From positions 24,146 to 88,145 of the forward strand of contig JAPLSH010000007.1 of the NCBI GenBank assembly GCA_026398735.1: a stretch of 64,000 nucleotides of DNA, read 5' to 3'. Shown here in pieces: positions 61,694 through 64,000 of the stretch (position 1 is its first letter; each line of letters begins with the position of its first letter). Source of the DNA: Pseudomonadota bacterium (GTDB lineage Bacteria; Pseudomonadota; Gammaproteobacteria; Steroidobacterales; Steroidobacteraceae). The translations under genes were made by a program, and so were the position numbers. Under the pieces are notes generated by a model. That model was not told where the DNA came from, did not search any database, and saw only the letters and a program-made list of their open reading frames with translations.

Positions 61694-63752
61694 CCGCTGC
61701 CTGCGCCGCCTTGCCATCAATGGCACGGCGCACCAGATAAGCACGCACCGCCTCGGCATCTGCCGGGGTGATGCGATCGCGGAACGACACCATACCGCGC
61801 GCTTCCAAGACGCCATCCATCACGATGGTGCGAAAGCTATCGGCACTATTGATCATCGGCGACACGCGCAGGTCGGGGAACAGACCCCGATTTCCAAACT
61901 GCGTTTCATGGCACATCACGCAGTGCACTTGATAGGTGTCGGCTCCGCGTGCCAACAGCGCCTCATCACCAAAGGCTGGTGGCGGATTGAACGTGCGCGC
62001 AGGCGGCAACTCACCGGTCGGCGGCAGCGTGTGTTTGCCACCGAGCTTGTAGACCAGCAAGCGCGAGCGGTTGCCCGTGTAGTAATCGCGTGAACCATAG
62101 CCAGCCAGCTGAGCAATGTATTGCACGCCCTTAATCTCGTAACTGATCGGCGCAGCTACCACGCCAGTTTGCGGATCAGCAGACCAGAGCTTCATGCCGT
62201 CGCTGTCGCGAAACGCAGCGAACTCGCCCTTTTGTGCACCTTGAAACACCAAGCCACCGGCCGTACTGAGTACGCCTGACGCAATAGTGCCGCGATTCTC
62301 TGAACGCCAGAGCTCACGGCGCGCCACCGGATCCCAAGCCACCAGATAGGCACGTGAGGTGCGCGGCGCATCCGAATGCAGATCGTTATAGATAGTGGGC
62401 GAGGTGCGGCCCATGGCGGTGTTGGCCGAACCCGGACGCGCAACATAATTGGGATCGGGTGCAAAGGCCGTGCTGGTCTCGACCACTGGCATATACACCA
62501 GCCCCGTGCGCGGGCTGAACGAATACGGATGCCAGCTGTGTGCACCCTGCCCGCCCGGCTGCACGATAGCCGGCTTACCGGTCTTACCAAAGCGCGCCTC
62601 GGCAATCTCCACCGGACGACCGGTCGCCATATCCACATGGCTGGCCCAGGTCACTGTGGTGTACTTGTCTGCCGACAGCAGCTGACCGCTGGCGGCGTCC
62701 AGTACGTAGAAGAATCCGTTCTTGGATTCCTGCATCAACACATGCCGACGACCTGCGGGCAGATCCAGATCAGCCAGCATCACCGGACTTGTGGCATCAA
62801 AGTCCCAGGTCTCTGCAGGTGTGGTTTGGTAGTGCCACACGTACGCGCCGGTGTCAGCATTGACCGCGATGATGGAATTAAGAAACAGGTTATCGCCGCC
62901 ACCGGGGCTGCGCGCCTCGGCCACCCACGGTGTGCCGTTGGCCGTGCCGAAGTAGACAAGGTTGGTGCGCGCGTCATAGGCAATGCCGTCCCAGACCGTG
63001 CCGCCGCCCAGCTTCCAATACAGATCACCGTTCCACGTTGCAGCAGCCTTACGCAGCTGCTCATTTTCGTAAGGCTTGGAAGGATCGCCGGGCACCGTAT
63101 AAAAGCGCCACAGCAGCGTCCCGTCCTTGGCGTCATAAGCAGACACATAACCGCGCACACCGATCTCGGAGCCGCCGTTACCGATGATCACCTTGCCGTT
63201 GGCAATGCGCGGCGCACCAGTGCTGGTATAGGGTTTGGTTTGATCAACCGTGACCACCTGCCACACCACTTTGCCGGTCTTGGCATCCAGCGCAATCAAG
63301 CGACCGTCATAGCTGCCCACATAGATACGACCGCCCCAAGCCGCCACACCGCGGTTGACCACATCGCAGCAGCCTTTAATACCGGTGCCACCGGGAACCT
63401 TGGGGTCGTACTGCCACAGTGCCTTGCCGCTGACGGCATCAAAGGCATACACCTTGCTCCAAGCAGTGGTGACATACAGCACGCCATCAATCATCAACGG
63501 CGAGGCTTCCTGGCCGCGATTGGTATCAAAGTCGGCGTGCCAAGCAAGACCTAATTGCGAGACGTTGTCGGTGTTGATGCGCGTCAGCGGACTGAAGCGC
63601 TGTTCATCGCGATTGCGGCCCACCGACAACCACTGGCCTGGCTCGTTATCGGCGTTGGCCAAGCGCGCATCGGTTACGGGGGCGGCCTGCACCGCCTGTG
63701 CAGTCCATGAGCACAGCAGTGCGGTGCAAACCAATCGCAGCATCGGATGCAT
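61644..63752 (-). CDS. Quinohemoprotein alcohol dehydrogenase (PQQ plus cytochrome c)
   Basis: The 702-aa protein has a signal peptide (LVCTALLCSWTAQAVQA). The PQQ propeller shows LTRINTDNVSQLGLAWHADFD, the vicinal-Cys ring over PQQ in GIKGCCDVVNRG, and W-motifs (LDAKTGKVVWQVVTV, YDAKDGTLLWRFYTVPGD). A C-terminal cytochrome c domain carries CVMCHETQFGNRGLFPDL with a Met ligand near SPMINS. It would oxidise alcohols in the periplasm and pass electrons through heme c. ATG 63752 is chosen since the signal peptide begins there; the open frame upstream shadows the next gene. It is distinct from the PQQ enzyme at 22388-24208. Confidence 0.93.
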   Translation of the reverse strand: MHPMLRLVCTALLCSWTAQAVQAAPVTDARLANADNEPGQWLSVGRNRDEQRFSPLTRINTDNVSQLGLAWHADFDTNRGQEASPLMIDGVLYVTTAWSKVYAFDAVSGKALWQYDPKVPGGTGIKGCCDVVNRGVAAWGGRIYVGSYDGRLIALDAKTGKVVWQVVTVDQTKPYTSTGAPRIANGKVIIGNGGSEIGVRGYVSAYDAKDGTLLWRFYTVPGDPSKPYENEQLRKAAATWNGDLYWKLGGGTVWDGIAYDARTNLVYFGTANGTPWVAEARSPGGGDNLFLNSIIAVNADTGAYVWHYQTTPAETWDFDATSPVMLADLDLPAGRRHVLMQESKNGFFYVLDAASGQLLSADKYTTVTWASHVDMATGRPVEIAEARFGKTGKPAIVQPGGQGAHSWHPYSFSPRTGLVYMPVVETSTAFAPDPNYVARPGSANTAMGRTSPTIYNDLHSDAPRTSRAYLVAWDPVARRELWRSENRGTIASGVLSTAGGLVFQGAQKGEFAAFRDSDGMKLWSADPQTGVVAAPISYEIKGVQYIAQLAGYGSRDYYTGNRSRLLVYKLGGKHTLPPTGELPPARTFNPPPAFGDEALLARGADTYQVHCVMCHETQFGNRGLFPDLRVSPMINSADSFRTIVMDGVLEARGMVSFRDRITPADAEAVRAYLVRRAIDGKAAQAAVTAPVAAPAQRTAAPR

Positions 63753-63783
63753 GATCGAGCCCCCCAACGGTGACGTTGCTCTG

Positions 63784-64000
63784 CTAGAGCTGGATGCGAC
63801 TACCCAGGCCGGCACCGGCCTCAGGTACGACGATGCGCGACTGCTGTTCACGGCGCATTTCACGCGCTTCTTCGATGGCATTTTCCAGCGCCTGGCGCAC
63901 CGCCGCAGGGAACTGCGCGATAGCTTCGGCCAGCGTTTCGACTTCCATCTCGAAGCCCAGCGGCAGCACGCCACCCGGAGTCATCAGCTGCGTCTGACCA
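63784..64000 (-). CDS. C-terminal part of a small protein of unknown function, cut by the window edge
   Basis: The frame is open to the window edge and gives ..GQTQLMTPGGVLPLGFEME, VETLAEAIAQFPAAVRQALE, NAIEEAREMRREQQSRIVVP and a short tail. An ATG at 63984 exists but the frame continues upstream without a stop, so the true start is probably outside. The sequence is helical and charged; I do not recognise a characterised family. It lies 31 bp upstream of the PQQ dehydrogenase start, on the same strand. Confidence 0.6.
   Translation of the reverse strand, partial: GQTQLMTPGGVLPLGFEMEVETLAEAIAQFPAAVRQALENAIEEAREMRREQQSRIVVPEAGAGLGSRIQL

Noticed and set aside
1-64000. CRISPR arrays
   Set aside because: No regularly spaced direct repeats of the right size and no cas genes were seen; the repeats found are inverted, tandem coding or attC-type.

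Overview
The window looks like a chromosomal segment of a GC-rich gammaproteobacterium related to the Xanthomonadales and their neighbours. This is inferred from gene order, not from a marker-gene comparison. The clues are the order recA-recX-alaS-csrA-tRNA-Ser, a sucC-sucD pair divergent from pilS-pilR, a pilA-pilB-pilC-pilD-coaE-zapD-yacG run, several large TonB-dependent receptors, PQQ-dependent dehydrogenases and secreted S9 peptidases.

Positions 1 to about 10,800 form an accessory island that stops next to a tRNA-Ser(GCT) gene. It has three layers. (a) 115-5866 is a compact satellite-like integrative element: a P4-type integrase, then five co-directional genes with overlapping start and stop codons (AlpA-like regulator, nucleoside deoxyribosyltransferase-like protein, primase/RepA-type helicase, small-terminase-like protein, membrane protein). 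The start of the terminase-like gene holds eight copies of GGGACA/TGTCCC in nested inverted repeats, a candidate replication origin or packaging site. (b) About 5970-8340 is debris of IS3-family elements around an AT-rich segment with two unique genes, one of them a lipoprotein with a TonB C-terminal-like domain. (c) About 8340-10,375 is a degraded integron: three small cassette genes on the minus strand, two well-formed attC sites, an attI-like site, and a frameshifted, truncated intI on the plus strand in the classic divergent arrangement.

From tRNA-Ser rightwards the window is mostly core genome. 10,839-16,022 is the csrA/alaS/recX/recA/pncC block with a consensus LexA box before recA. 16,045-22,381 holds a nucleotide-transporter-like MFS protein, a glycine-zipper protein, a PhzF protein, a HigB/HigA-like toxin-antitoxin module flanked by a near-perfect 22-bp direct repeat, and mutS. 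22,388-30,423 holds a PQQ dehydrogenase, a likely phytate/phosphate acquisition operon (TonB receptor, beta-propeller phytase, PhoX-like phosphatase) and a SapC protein. 30,439-43,620 holds aspS, a RIO kinase, a second TonB receptor, a DUF502 protein, an FmdB zinc ribbon, clpB, a ZIP transporter, pgeF, rluD and bamD.

43,625-47,701 is sucC-sucD-nadE, where SucD carries an unusual lysine/alanine-rich tail. 47,855-55,631 is the type IV pilus locus; the PilS/PilR two-component system lies directly before pilA, which has a perfect sigma-54 promoter and a strong terminator. coaE, zapD and yacG follow. The right end holds two divergent secreted prolyl peptidases whose start codons overlap, a second quinohemoprotein dehydrogenase and a truncated unknown gene.
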